This document shows positions 33,261 through 44,775 of a stretch of DNA of 64,000 bases, in pieces. Below the pieces are notes generated by a model. That model was not told the DNA's origin, ran no database searches, and was given only the letters and a program-made list of their open reading frames with translations. The position numbers and the translations under genes were made by a program. Numbering within the stretch: the stretch's first letter is position 1; each line of letters begins with the position of its first letter. The DNA is from Prosopocoilus inquinatus (Eukaryota; Arthropoda; Insecta; Coleoptera; Lucanidae): assembly GCA_036172665.1 (NCBI GenBank), contig CM069875.1:10558001-10622000 (forward strand). The letters are read 5' to 3'.

Positions 33261-33663
33261 CAAAAATTCCATTTAGGGTTTTTAAAGTACGCTTCAAGGT
33301 GAATCTATCTGTGAAGTTTGAAATTTTTCATACGCTGAGTTTTAAGATATTTAAAAAATATACTGTAGCTAAATTCAATTTACCTATACTAAACTATCAA
33401 CTCGGCCTTGATCAATAATAGTGAAAACTGAATAGATAACAATAAATCTAGTTCGTTTTTGAAAAAGATAGAAAAATAGAAAAAGCGTTTCCAGTAATTT
33501 ATTTTAACATTTATTGGTCAAAGTCGTGCTGATAGTTTGGTATAAATTGAATTTCGTTACTGATCTTTCTTAAAGATCGTGAAACTGAACGAATGAAAAA
33601 TTCTCAAACTTCACCAACAGATTCATTTTGAAGAATACTTTAAAAACCCTAAATGGAATTTTG
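33261..33663. mobile_element. Foldback element with ~150-bp arms
   Basis: The left arm begins CAAAAATTCCATTTAGGGTT then TTTAAAGTA. The right arm ends TACTTTAAAAACCC then TAAATGGAATTTTG. Pairing continues inward through GTGAAGTTTGA and AATTCAATTTA[C/T]A with a small loop near 33430-33500. It is non-coding and lies just upstream of the truncated 5' end of the LINE. Confidence 0.55.
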
Positions 33664-34453
33664 CTATAAAATAATTAGGGAAGCCAATATTCGAGCACCT
33701 TTAAATTACATGGGATTTCCTATGTTGCGTTTCAAAACGCAACATCCTGTATATCGTATCATATCGTATCAGTTTATTACCCATCTCTGACAGTAATATA
33801 TAATTATACAAATACAGTAAAAGAGTATATAATAATACACATTTAAGACTACTATATAGAAAATTTGAGTTCATAAACACGCATAATGTAATATAGGCGT
33901 ACACATTTATATATCGTATATCAAACATTTATTCAGCAGCAATTATTTTTACTTTAAAAAATAAAAAATAACTGAATTGACTATTAAAGTTAACTTTATC
34001 GATAAAAATTGTATAAAAATCCCTTTTAGTCTTTAAATGTGGTTTGGAAAGTTGCACTATTGCTCAATATTTCACTATTGGTTGATAACTTCACTCCTAA
34101 CGAAGCTATCAACCGATACTGAGGCGTTGAACGATTGCAATTTTTCAAAGTGACCATTAAATAAATAGAAAGAATTTAAATAAGTAACATTAAAATAAAT
34201 ATTTGATGTTTTTCTGAATACAATATATTTTTATTTGAAACGAAAAAGAATTTGGAAAAATAATATGTAAATATTTGGTGACTTTCTTAATAGAACATAC
34301 CGTATGATTTTTTAAACTTTAGTTAAAGGTTGACCATAAAAAAGAGAAATACAGTAAATTTATCCCGAGAGACTTTTGTTACGGTCAAAAACAAAGAAAA
34401 TGGCAAACCAACAATAAAAACTATAAAAGTTTTTGGAAATTCTATCGTACATA
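33664..34453. other. AT-rich intergenic, nothing recognised
   Basis: A short run ATATCGTATCATATCGTATC at 33750-33772 is a minor simple repeat. No gene supported. Confidence 0.4.
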
Positions 34454-34625
34454 ATATAAGTACAAAGCTTTTTTAATCTTGAATCGGACAGAAATATGAT
34501 GGGAACACAATCAACGTTTCGCTATAGATTTATAGCTTCGTCAGAAGTGAAAAAAGTTAAAAAAATTTATAGCGAAACGTTAAGTGTGTTCCTATCATAT
34601 TTCTGTCCGGTTCAAGATTTTCATT
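34454..34625. mobile_element. PLE terminal fragment, inverted on itself
   Basis: The first half (34454-34553) matches 13010-13105, the 3' region of the PLE (AAGTACAAAGCTTTTT, CGGACAGAAATATGATGGGA, CACAATCAACGTTTCGC). The second half (34560-34625) is a partial inverted copy (TTATAGCGAAACGTTAAGTG, CATATTTCTGTCCGGTTCAA). PLEs are known to carry partial inverted terminal repeats, so this may be a PLE remnant with its body lost. Confidence 0.6.
34510..34553 (-). ncRNA. Hammerhead-like motif in PLE terminal fragment
   Basis: On the minus strand: CTGACGA, A, GCTATA-AATC-TATAGC, GAAAC (+ strand 34516-34544). Stem II is the same perfect 6-bp stem as in the copy at 13063-13091, with one loop base changed; stem III and stem I are again weak. 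The inverted neighbour at 34560 keeps only the GAAAC side. Confidence 0.5.
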
Positions 34626-34861
34626 GGACAGGAATTAACTTCAATTGTACATAATATATATATATTGAGTTAATTTCTCACTACACGTTTTGCTTTCCAA
34701 GGCCTTTCTTTATCTCGAATTTAAAAATTTTCCTTTGAAATTTAATACTAAATTATTTCCATTGTGTTTCATTTTTTAAGCAAGTTGCTGGAAAAATAGA
34801 ATTTCATTTAATCTTTTTCTAAACACGCTCACTTTATCAATCTTAAAAGTAGTGTATCAAT

Positions 34862-35164
34862 AGGTGTGTTCTTTTTACGGCAAAACTCAGAGTAACTCAG
34901 CGGCACTCAGTAACCTTGGAAATTTGTATGTTTTTTTTACACACTAGCTGTTGACATTTTGTGAGCTTCCCTCGTTGTTCTCTCGCATCAATCAAATAAA
35001 GATTTGGGTTAGAATGCATCTGTATGTAATGACCGAATGTCTAATTTAACATTTGCGTGATGTCATTGGAAGTAACTTGTTATTTTAAGAACGCTTTAAC
35101 TCAGCAAATCTCAACTCACTCATGATATTTACTGATCTGAGTCGAATGTAAAACGAACACACTT
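34862..35164. mobile_element. MITE with GTGTGTTC ends
   Basis: Left AGGTGTGTTCTTTTTACGG; right, reverse-complemented, AAGTGTGTTCGTTTTACAT. Both continue toward ACTCAG. About 300 bp, non-coding, ending about 390 bases before the yellow-family start codon. Confidence 0.5.
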
Positions 35165-35549
35165 AATATTTATTTTATACTGTTATGTTAATTAAGTACA
35201 TAATTATCATTAATGAAAGTTAAAATTCTAATTTTAACAAATAATCTGTGTTACAGGTTAAAATATTCAAACAAAATTTTTTTTGAAGCATTTATCACAA
35301 AAATGTAAGTTTCTCTTTATAAATAAATACACTTTATTTTTAGTTTATAATGAAATGAATGATTGCTACAACACTTTTTATTTAACAGGTGTAACATTCT
35401 ATTTTTTCTACTTTGCTGCCGCTACTATCAATCAAAATTTCACCAAAAACAGTTTAATAAAGGCTTCCATTATGAAACCATTTTTAGTGTCACAATGAGT
35501 TCATTATAAACTCATGGTAGAAAAATATTATTTATTGTTTCAGATAAAA

Positions 35550-38065
35550 ATGTGGTTCACGGCTACATTTGTTTTTTATATACAAGCGGCAATAGGCGTT
35601 CTTAGTTTAGACATAGAAACCATCAACCAATGGACTTTACTTGATTTTGAATTCGAAGATGCTAATCTAGTCAGTCAGTACAGGTAAATTAAGTCGGCCT
35701 TATAATTTTTTTTCTTAAACTAATTTCTTGCAGGCCAGAAAATACTGTGTTCACAGGTTTAGAGATAACAAGAGACCGTTTATTCTTAGCCATGCCGCGA
35801 CTTCGTGCTGGTGTACCTGCAACTTTGGCTTATGTTCCAACAAATACACCCCAAGGATCTAGTCCTTCTCTCAAACCATATCCGGATTGGTCCTACCACG
35901 GTGCCGGAGGAGGCAATAACAATTGTTCTGGCCTAATTTCCGTTTACAGAATTAGGCAAGATGCTTGTAATCGCTTGTGGGTAATTATTATTATTATTGA
36001 ATTAAGATCACATTTTGTTCAATTTTTAAATTTATAATTCAGGTGTTGGACTCAGGAATTATGACGTCCCTTGATGATTTTACTAGGGTCTGCACACCCA
36101 AACTGTTAATAATCGATCTTAATACTGATACGGTTGTAAGGCAAGTTCTGTTTCCGAGAGAAGTTCTTCGACCAGCATCATTGTTTACAAATATTATTGT
36201 TGATGAAAGCGTACAAGGAACTTGCGATGCTGCTGTTGCCTACATAAGTGATACTGTTGCACCAGGTATGATATTTTAAATCAATAATTGTAAGTGTTGC
36301 AAAACTGAAATTATGTTACAACATGAAGCAATTGCGTTTGTTTCATATGCATGTGCATAAAACCATTTAAGATCAATTAGAACCATATCTTAACAACTTT
36401 CATTGTTACTTTTTGATAAACTGGTCATTACCTCCTTCTTACCACTTTTATTTTATCTTTCATTTATTTAAAAGTTTTCCTCTTTCTTTTTAATAACGAG
36501 TGTATAGTTGAAAAATTCATCAAGCAGCTTTTGATTTTTTGATAAAAGAAAAAGAGTAAAAAAAGGACAACTTCATTAATTGATTGAATTCTGTTCAATC
36601 AGTTCCTGAAGTCGTCCTCTTCATGTATCCAGCAATTAAGTCAACAAATTATCTTATGATGTTGGAATATATAATAAGAAATTTTTTTTGTGGGGTTGTA
36701 AAATGTCTTAATGAAGGTGGTCGTTACTTTCAACATATTTTGTAATTTTCAAATATATAATTTACAGTAATTATTATTATTATTATTAGCGAGTTAGTCA
36801 CTAACAGACCTTTGCCCAATTACTGAGCGACAAAATATATAATTAGTAGATAAATCTATACCGCAAAATAATCAGCAATTTGACGAAGCGTGCATATGAA
36901 AATATCAATTTGGTTCTCAATCAATCGATGGCTACGACACATAACATGTAATGGCGAATTCTCGAGCAAGTTTATTCTAGCAGTAGGAATCTGCATTAAA
37001 GAGTGCGAGCGAGCGCCAAGACGTGGTACACGAAAAGACAGATAACTTAACAATTTAGGGATACGAACGTCCCCATTAACCAGTTTGACTAAAAGCACCA
37101 ATGAAGCAATCACACGACGTGTTTGAAGACTTTTTAATTGAAACATGTTTAAGAGGTACTCTTGAGGAATTCCTTGATTTGGATAATTGCCCTCCTTTCT
37201 AAATGAAAGGTATTTTAAGAATTTGCGCTGAATTCTCTCAATGTTATCAATGTGAACGCCATAATTAGGATTCCAAATTAAAGACCCGTACTCCAGTCGA
37301 AAACTAACATAACTATAATACAGTTGTTTAATCGTAGCAAGATTGTTAAAACATTTAGATATTCTAATTATCAACCCTAAAGTTCTATAAGCGGTATTCG
37401 TGAAGTTGTCAATGAGGCGAATGAATGTCAGTCTGTAGTCGAATGTTATTCCTAAATCTTTAATAATATCACAGCGATTAATCGTTTCATCGTTAATGGT
37501 ATAATTATGAGACAGCAAATTTTTTCGTCTACCAAAAGGAAACAACAGAGCATTTGGAAGGGTTTAAGGACAACTTATTAGATGAACACCATTGACAAAC
37601 AGTATTCAAAGTTGTTTGTACATTAAAACAATCCTGAAGATTATCCCCGTGACGAAAATAATTTAATATCATCTGCATACATAAGGCATTCAACCTTGAC
37701 ATCCTTAATAATATCATTGATAAAGATAACAAATAACATTGGTCCAAGTACAGAACCTTGAGGGACTCCTGAAATTACTACGAACTCAGTTGACTTTTAT
37801 GCAAATTTTCCTAGACATACTTTGGGTGGAATTGGTTGGTACTTTACGTTGTCACTCTAAGTTTTACGTGTCAGTCAAAATTTGATTTGTCATATTTCCA
37901 ATTTCCAAATTGCATCAAATTGTAACGATGCGGCGAAAACACAGAAACCTTTTAAGCGCGCAGCTAAAAGAAACTCTTTGTAAGTTAAGTTTATAGTAAA
38001 ATTGAAAATTTAACGTAGCAACAATTAAAGAAAAAGTAGCAGATCTTTTTTCGGTAACTTTTGCT

Positions 38066-38101
<36 letters not shown>

Positions 38102-41100
38102 CCTTTTCTGTTTAATTTACTTCCTTTTCTGTTTTCATATTAACGTTGAACTTTGGCATGATTTGGCATCATTGTATAACTGCTACTGATAAATTTGTTT
38201 GATATTATCCAATCTTAAGCCTTGAATTTTATATTTTTTTAACTTAACAACTTATAATTGTCAACTTGAAATATGCTTGACACATAACCTTACATTTCTC
38301 CTCCCTAAATTTGTAACTAGCGCTTTTTGTAGCAGTGTTGCCGGTTGTGTCCAGGAGGTAAATAGCGAGGTTGGTGGTTTTTTGATTTTGAAACAGATAG
38401 TAGCCAACAATCTGAGAACCGAATGACTTTTCAGTGTTATGTCATTTGTGTCAAATTTAAAGAGAAAGCCTGGTTGGCAAAATTAAAATTTCGATAAAAG
38501 CGGGCTACTTGAAAAAATTAAAAAAAATCGTGCGAAATTTTGAGGCCGCAATAGTACTTACAGCATGGTAACAGCATTATCAAATTTCTTTTTTTACATT
38601 TCTAAATTTTTTTATTTTTAATTTTTTTTTGGAATCTTCAAGTGATACTGGACTGTGCTACCTGAATCTTTCAAAGGGGTTAATGAATGACAAAGAAAAG
38701 ATTACACATTGGTTTCCATAAAATATGGCTTCGAGTAAAGATCGTTACCAGTTTCCTTTCATCATCTGCATAGTCACCTTATTTTTTTCTCATTTACTTA
38801 TAATGAACGTCTTCAAGTATTCCTATTTCTGCAAATTCTATTCCTGTCCTTTGAATTCAGTTTCTCTTAACTGTTTACATATTTAATAACTTACGCTTTT
38901 TCTGTAATAATTTATCTACGTATTAATTTAAATAACAAATTTGGAATCGAACCACTTTATTAGAGGCCTGTCGCACTTTTCTTTTTCTTAAGTAATTTTA
39001 ATTACCTTCGATGATATTTTTTTGTTTTGCCGTGTATATTTCTAATTTAAACTTCATGGATGGTTTTTGTTTTAATTTTAAACGTTAAGCATCTACTGAA
39101 AAGTGCATGCTCTCTTTTTAACAATGTTGTATTTTTATTTTAAAACAATTGAAACAATTATTTAAATATAATATAGGGCTCGTCATTTACGATTCGCTCA
39201 AAGATCAAGCCTGGAGAGTAATGCATCCAACGATGTTCCCGGACCCAGATTTCTCCGACTACTCTATAGAAAATGAAAGATTCAGTTTGATGGATGGTAT
39301 CGTCGGCTTGGCACATTCTCCAAATCTAGGAATTTTGTATTATCAACCTCTAGCTACAGACAGGTTGGTAAATCAATTAGCTTTATCTTCTTACATCGTC
39401 TCAAAGAATTATTTCAGAATTTTCACCGTGGCTACAGCAGACTTAAGAAGGGGACCTTTAGCCGAAGGAGAAGAACTTCCTGTAAGACTGGCCGGAAGGA
39501 AGTCATCCCAAGGATTGGGATTAGCGGTCGATCCTAGAGATGATACTGTATATTTCAGTCCACTTGCAGAAACCTCCATAGCGACGTGGAATCCCATTAC
39601 CAATCGACAGAGGTAATGAATCATTTTATATGTTTTCCTTAAATAACACACAACGCAATCCCGCCTTTCGGTTAAAGTCGAGTTGATTTTGGGCGGCGCT
39701 TAACATTACACTGTTTTAGCATGACGCTACGGCGCCACCTTTGAAAAATTATATTCTAAATTAATTTTTTACTTTTGGATTTACACAAAACCACGTATTT
39801 TAGGCAAAAATCGGTTACTTGCAGTTCACAGGTGGGGTTATCGACACAGGTCCAGCATGACCGATCGACGTCTGCTTACGTTGCAGATCAAAGTCTCTTC
39901 GGTCAAGCAACGTACGCAAATTAACGTTGTAATAGAGGGAATTCCATGTTGAATACGAGTCGCATGACCTTACTTGCAGTGCTGCACCAGCGGATCTTCT
40001 TTCATTAAAAAACAATTAACGCGCTCGTTCTTTAATTGTGTTTTCGCTGAGACGCTGACTATTACTAATAAACCCATGTCCACTTTGATTACGCACCATA
40101 GGAATTTCAATGCATTTTTTTTATCGTAAATTTCTGCTTTCCTATCGAATCTACCAAAATGCGTAGCTTTGTGTTATGCATTAGCAAAGTCTACCTTTAG
40201 TGCGTTTTTAGGAAACACAAGCTTTCAGAATTAAGAAGAAAATTAAATTCTAGTGACAGTAGTTTTAATGGATTTTAAACTTTTTTAATCGGAAATAATT
40301 AAATTAGGTACTATGCTCGCCAAAAAAATCTAGAACATGCAATATGTCCTATTGTAAATATGTATAATGAAGCATTTTTACATTACCATAGAAACAAGGT
40401 CTAAATAGTAAGATGAGTGGCTTAAAGCTGCATTCAAACTAATAAAATGACTTAAAAGTCAAGTTTCTATCTTCAGAGCTACGGTTAAGGGTTTATAAAT
40501 AACTGATAATAATTGACCTGCGTAAAGGTTGTGTGATTGTTGTAAGGTAAAACGTTTGCAAATATTATGCTATAAGAACGATTCAGATTGTATATCATTA
40601 AATGTGTTATTGACGTTGAAATAATATTTACGTATCAATTAAGTAAATATGTGGGAAAATATATTTTTTTTTTCGAAATGGATAAGTTCACAAGCGATCA
40701 AAGAAATGACGCGTTCCTCTCAACAGAAGGAATTTCCAAGGATAATTGCTCGTTTTATAAAGAATCACACTTATTATTGTAAAACTGTTACATACGTTAC
40801 AACTTCATATTTCTTATGCCGTACGTAATAGTTTTTTTTTTTATGGAACGATTATCTGCTATTTTTTGCTCCTGTGAGAAAACTTAAGCTGCAAACAGAT
40901 ATTGGGATTTGACCTCAAGTCGCAACGTGATCAGTTTGTAAAATTAATGTATACATGGGATTATACTTTATTATTTTCTTCTTCCCTGCTGTACAGGGTG
41001 GTGATAAAATCCCGCAACAAGCCCATAATTTGTTTATTTGAAATCTTTTTTTGCAAAATTTTGAAACAGCTAAATTTTTAATTTTAAAAAGGTACATGTT

Positions 41101-44100
41101 ATCGTAAAATTCTTTTGTCATTCCGCTGTGATGTCATCACGATTTTTTTAAAAGAGCTGGTTTCTACAAAATATAAGAACGTCAGTGAAATCTACGTTAA
41201 TTTCTGAATAAAATAGTTTTAGAATTTTTAAAATGTCTTATCAAACAGGTGAGATATTATGAAAAATATTTTCTCGGAAAAATTCGTTTTCGGCTATTTC
41301 CTGAACGAATCGAGATATCTAAATTTTGTTATCTCCACTGAGTTTTTCTCGAAAAAGCAAGACCAGTTCTCTTCTATTCTTACAAGCGCCCTCTAGCTAT
41401 TTTATAACAAATTAAATTACCATAAAATTTCCTTTCAAACGAGCTGAAGTTTGTCAGTTTCTGATAAATAGTACAGAAGTTATGATATTTTTAAAATAAA
41501 TAATTCAATGGTTTTCTCCACCTTATTAATGGTAATACGATAATAAGTCTAAAATCAATGTTGTGCAGAATTAATTCAGCTTTCAAATGACGCTATCGAA
41601 CCTGTAGCTTATTCCAAGACTTTTGTAAAATTAATTTTTATTGTTGAGCTCATTGATTGCGCCCACTTGCGGTCAACTCAGATACTTAAAAATATTTTCT
41701 TTGAATTTCTCTTGGTCACTTTGACTATAATTTGTTTTCCCCTGAAGCTATAGGTATTACGGTTCGTTATATATCGGGTGTCAGAGATTGTTCGGAAAAG
41801 AATGTCGTTTTTCTTCTTTATTAACTAATTCTTATTCCAAAGGTAGAGAGATATAATTTTTTATTTCAGATTGAAGAGTAGTATACTTGTCTAAACAATA
41901 TACTTCGCTACTGTTATTGAGACACCCGGTACTTATAAACGTAAAAATGAAAAAATGAACATTATTTTTATTTGCAATTTGCTTTTTTAATTTTAGCAAT
42001 TTTCTCTCATTTTCTACCATGCACTATTCAATAAATGTATCTTCGTCAAACACGTAAGTATTGATTAAGTACTTGACGAATCGATATGATGACCAGCGTC
42101 TGGCAAGCCGTAGCATAAGCTAGATTTTGATCGGATAAGGTAAACTTATCTTTCCTTATTACTCTTTCATATAGTTCATAGGCATAAATAACTAATACAA
42201 TCTGAGTACGACTAAAGATGTTTTACAAAAAGAAAATCAGAGGTGGGGTTTTTTCACTTCGGAAAAATGAAAAGGAAAATATGTTTTCATTGAATTTGTA
42301 CTAGATTTTGCAATAAGGTACAAACATGCCAAAAAATTACCAATGGCATTAAATCTAATACGATAGTAAAGTGTGGAAGAAACCTTAGGCTAAGTTGCTC
42401 AGTGTCCAATTAAACCAGCAATTTTTTAACTGCTAGTTAAGTATCAAACCGATGTTTTTTTCATAGTTAAACTAGATTTTACATCTTAATTCACAGTAAG
42501 CTACGTTTTACATCTTAATCACTGCCTGAACAACCAAAACAAAAACTCTAGTTAACGTTAAACGCAGTTTAAACCCCCAGTGAACAACTTGGCCTTAACA
42601 GAGCAAGTTAATTACGGCATCCACTGATCTGCACAAACAACGAATTCCTTTAATCCTATCGACTTGAGTGGAACCCTGACGAACGTTCGCGAAAGTTCGT
42701 TTGTCTGCGTGATTGACATCTCCGCAGAAAATATTTCGTGTTCGCAATCATTTTGCGCCCTTGGTGAATGCGCAAGTCTCGTTTGTCTTTTCTGAACAAC
42801 TGGTGTTAAAATGTATTGGAGACTGTGATTTGTAGTACAAAGAAATTGGATTTAACCTCCTTGTGATCAAGAAGAAGTCATCTACTGAAGATGACACCAT
42901 AGCTGCCGAAATACATATCTAGTTTTAAAAAAGGACTTTTTGTGGTTAGGAGATTAAATCCAATTTCTTTGATCAACTGGTGCTTTGTTTTTTCTTAATA
43001 CTTTGATACTTTCTAATATATTTTTGAATTACTACTTGATAGTCAAAAATCAAAATCTGTTGGTGACATAGAAATTTTATTTCTAAATAAACCTGTATTG
43101 TCATAATATTCTTAAGAACCATTTTCATAAGAGGACTTTAAATCTAAAGCTACTTTCAAATAAGTATTTTGGCTAAACTTTAAATTAAAGTTTTCTTTAC
43201 TCCAATTATGAAAACAGCCCTGCTTAGTCTAGAGTTTCTGTTTTTCTATAAGAAAATAGGAAAACTTGCAAAATACTTCTTTCATAGATACGCGGCTTTA
43301 TGTCCTATTGTAAATATGACTAAGTGTATTGTCACTTTAATATCTAAATAGGTAGAAAACGGGACAAAAACGAAACAATTTGTAATACGGGTAGTGAAAT
43401 ACAGTGACAGTGCCGTATACATATACGGGATGTATGGAAACCCTAAACATATCCAAGCTTGTTCAGACATATTTAAATGTTGCCGTAGATTTGTTTATTA
43501 CAAATGAGAAGAACCTACTTCTAAAACGGTTGAAATTTTTTTTATGTTACTGACATTATTGCTTAGAACGTGAAACATTTAACGCACGAAACGAATACCC
43601 CAAAACTCTAGACCCATTTCAGTAACACAGAAGTAAACTACTTATTATATCTCCACATTTGCACAAATTTTAGATTATCAAGAAAATACTGTAATTTACT
43701 TCCTTGGATACAGGGCATACTGTAGTTTCTAACGCCCATGTTTGCTAAATTAGCGAATATAATATAATGTAAAAAATGGTAAAAGTGATAAAGTTTTCCC
43801 AAATGTAAGGATACGATAGTTTACCTCTGTGCTACTGATTTGGATTAATCGTTTGCACTTGTTACGATACTTGAAAATAAACACGTTTAATTATTAAAAA
43901 TGTTTTGGACCGCTAATAGCATTCAATCAAATAAAACATGTACTACGACGCTCAACTTAAATGATACTCCTGCATGCGAACCCCACCCTTAAGAACATTC
44001 AGCCTAAGGGCTACGAAACTGTCAAATGGTATAATTTATGGTGAGCGTCGTTGAATCTAGTTGGTTTAACAATCAGAACTTCTTGTACCTATATTGAAGT

Positions 44101-44775
44101 GACATGCTTGCTTTATATACTACGTTCTGTCTTTAACGAAATAGTGAGTTGATTCACGTTTAACATTTTTTAATTGAACGTATTTTTGTCGTTGACTGAA
44201 CAGTTTATTTTTCTGAGTGAATATGAAAAATTTACCAGTTAAAGGATTTTGCAAAAAAAAAACTATATAAAATATGAGCTTGATGCGGAACTTATTTTAG
44301 GATATTAATAAAAAAATTACATATTTTTCCATTAAACAATAAAAAATCAATTCTTATTTTGCTGGAAACTCAAAGAGATGTTACGAAACCGGCAATTATT
44401 TCCTATTGCAATCAATTAACTTTATGTTTCTATTATTCTTCACATTAGTTTTACGTTCTATTTCTACAGCAATAACAAATAAAAGCGTTGATTGTATAAA
44501 TGTGTTGAGTTCTAGAATGCATTCAGTTGAAAGATGTATTAACGAAATATTTTCTTTTTAGGTTGATAGCTTACGATACCCAAAGATTGCAGTTCCCGGC
44601 GGAAATCCGTTGGACCGAAAGAGATACTGGTCACATTTGGGTGCTGACAACGCGTTTCCACAGATTTTTTAAAAGAATCGTCAGACCGAACGAAATTAAC
44701 CTGAGAATACTTCGAATTCCGATCAATTCCACTCCTGCGTATCCCCTCAGCAATAGTTTAAGTTTCTTTAAATAA
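35550..44775 (+). CDS. Yellow/MRJP-family secreted protein (five coding exons)
   Basis: Coding exons: 35550-35683, 35734-35980, 36043-36265, 39177-39612, 44562-44775, all with GT-AG introns, total 1254 nt (417 residues). The ATG at 35550 follows a splice acceptor (35541-35543), so a non-coding first exon probably lies upstream. Residues 1-19 ([19 protein letters not shown]) look like a signal peptide. The Yellow/MRJP domain follows: [19 protein letters not shown] (63-79), PYPDW (93-97), RLWVLDSG (125-132), with cysteines at 109, 123, 144 and 188, the four expected in the family. [11 protein letters not shown] and GHIWVLTTR mark later propeller blades. Family members are extracellular and act in cuticle pigmentation or related catechol chemistry; some convert dopachrome. 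I cannot assign the paralogue. Confidence 0.93.
36768..37797 (-). pseudogene. Antisense LINE RT fragment in intron of the yellow-family gene
   Basis: On the minus strand the frame opens at [20 protein letters not shown] (motif B), passes FVIFINDI and reaches [11 protein letters not shown] (motif C, YADD intact), where a frameshift occurs near 37650. It resumes with [19 protein letters not shown], another break near 37560, then [33 protein letters not shown] and a long C-terminal part with [20 protein letters not shown], closing at 36856. The 3' tail is (ATT)n at 36770-36788. It is 5'-truncated and lies wholly inside the 2.9-kb intron, so it should be removed by splicing. Confidence 0.85.
37798..39176 (+). 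other. Rest of the third coding intron (after the third coding exon)
   Basis: The intron runs 36266-39176. Besides the LINE it holds a (TAA)n microsatellite (38067-38098) and otherwise AT-rich sequence without recognised elements. Confidence 0.6.
38067..38098. repeat. (TAA)n microsatellite
   Basis: About ten uninterrupted TAA repeats. It may be the orphan tail of a LINE, but no LINE sequence adjoins it that I can see. Confidence 0.8.
41772..41941. mobile_element. Small TA-flanked MITE in the last intron
   Basis: Ends TATCGGGTGTCAGAG and, reverse-complemented from the right, TACCGGGTGTCTCAA; TA on the left outside, but the right flank (CTTA) does not match cleanly. About 170 bp and non-coding. 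The end signature belongs to the same GGGTGT group as the MITEs at 8.2 and 56.5 kb. Confidence 0.45.
42838..42975 (+). mobile_element. Small hammerhead-bearing repeat with inverted ends
   Basis: ACAAAGAAATTGGATTTAAC then CTCC at the left is mirrored at the right by GGAG then ATTAAATCCAATTTCTTTG, giving ~24-bp imperfect inverted ends around a hammerhead-like motif (42881-42922). The sequence after the motif (TTGTGGTTAGGAGATTAA) parallels that after the motif at 26.7 kb (TTGTGAGCGGAGGTTAAT), so both come from one family. Confidence 0.5.
42881..42922 (+). ncRNA. Hammerhead-like motif, stem II decayed
   Basis: TCTA, CTGAAGA, T, then GACACC-ATA-GCTGCC where stem II should be (poor pairing), GAA, ATACATAT (three-pair stem III), C, TAGT. 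Stem I pairs CUA with UAG, against CGUA with UACG in the 26.7-kb copy, so both sides changed together. Probably inactive because of stem II. Confidence 0.45.

Larger units (their letters stand above)
39613..44561 (+). other. Last intron of the yellow-family gene
   Basis: A 4.9-kb intron. It contains a small MITE (41772-41941) and a hammerhead-bearing element (42838-42975). A less AT-rich stretch at 39820-40010 (GTTATCGACACAGGTCCAGC and onward) matches nothing else in the window and has no convincing frame. The rest is featureless AT-rich sequence. Confidence 0.6.
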
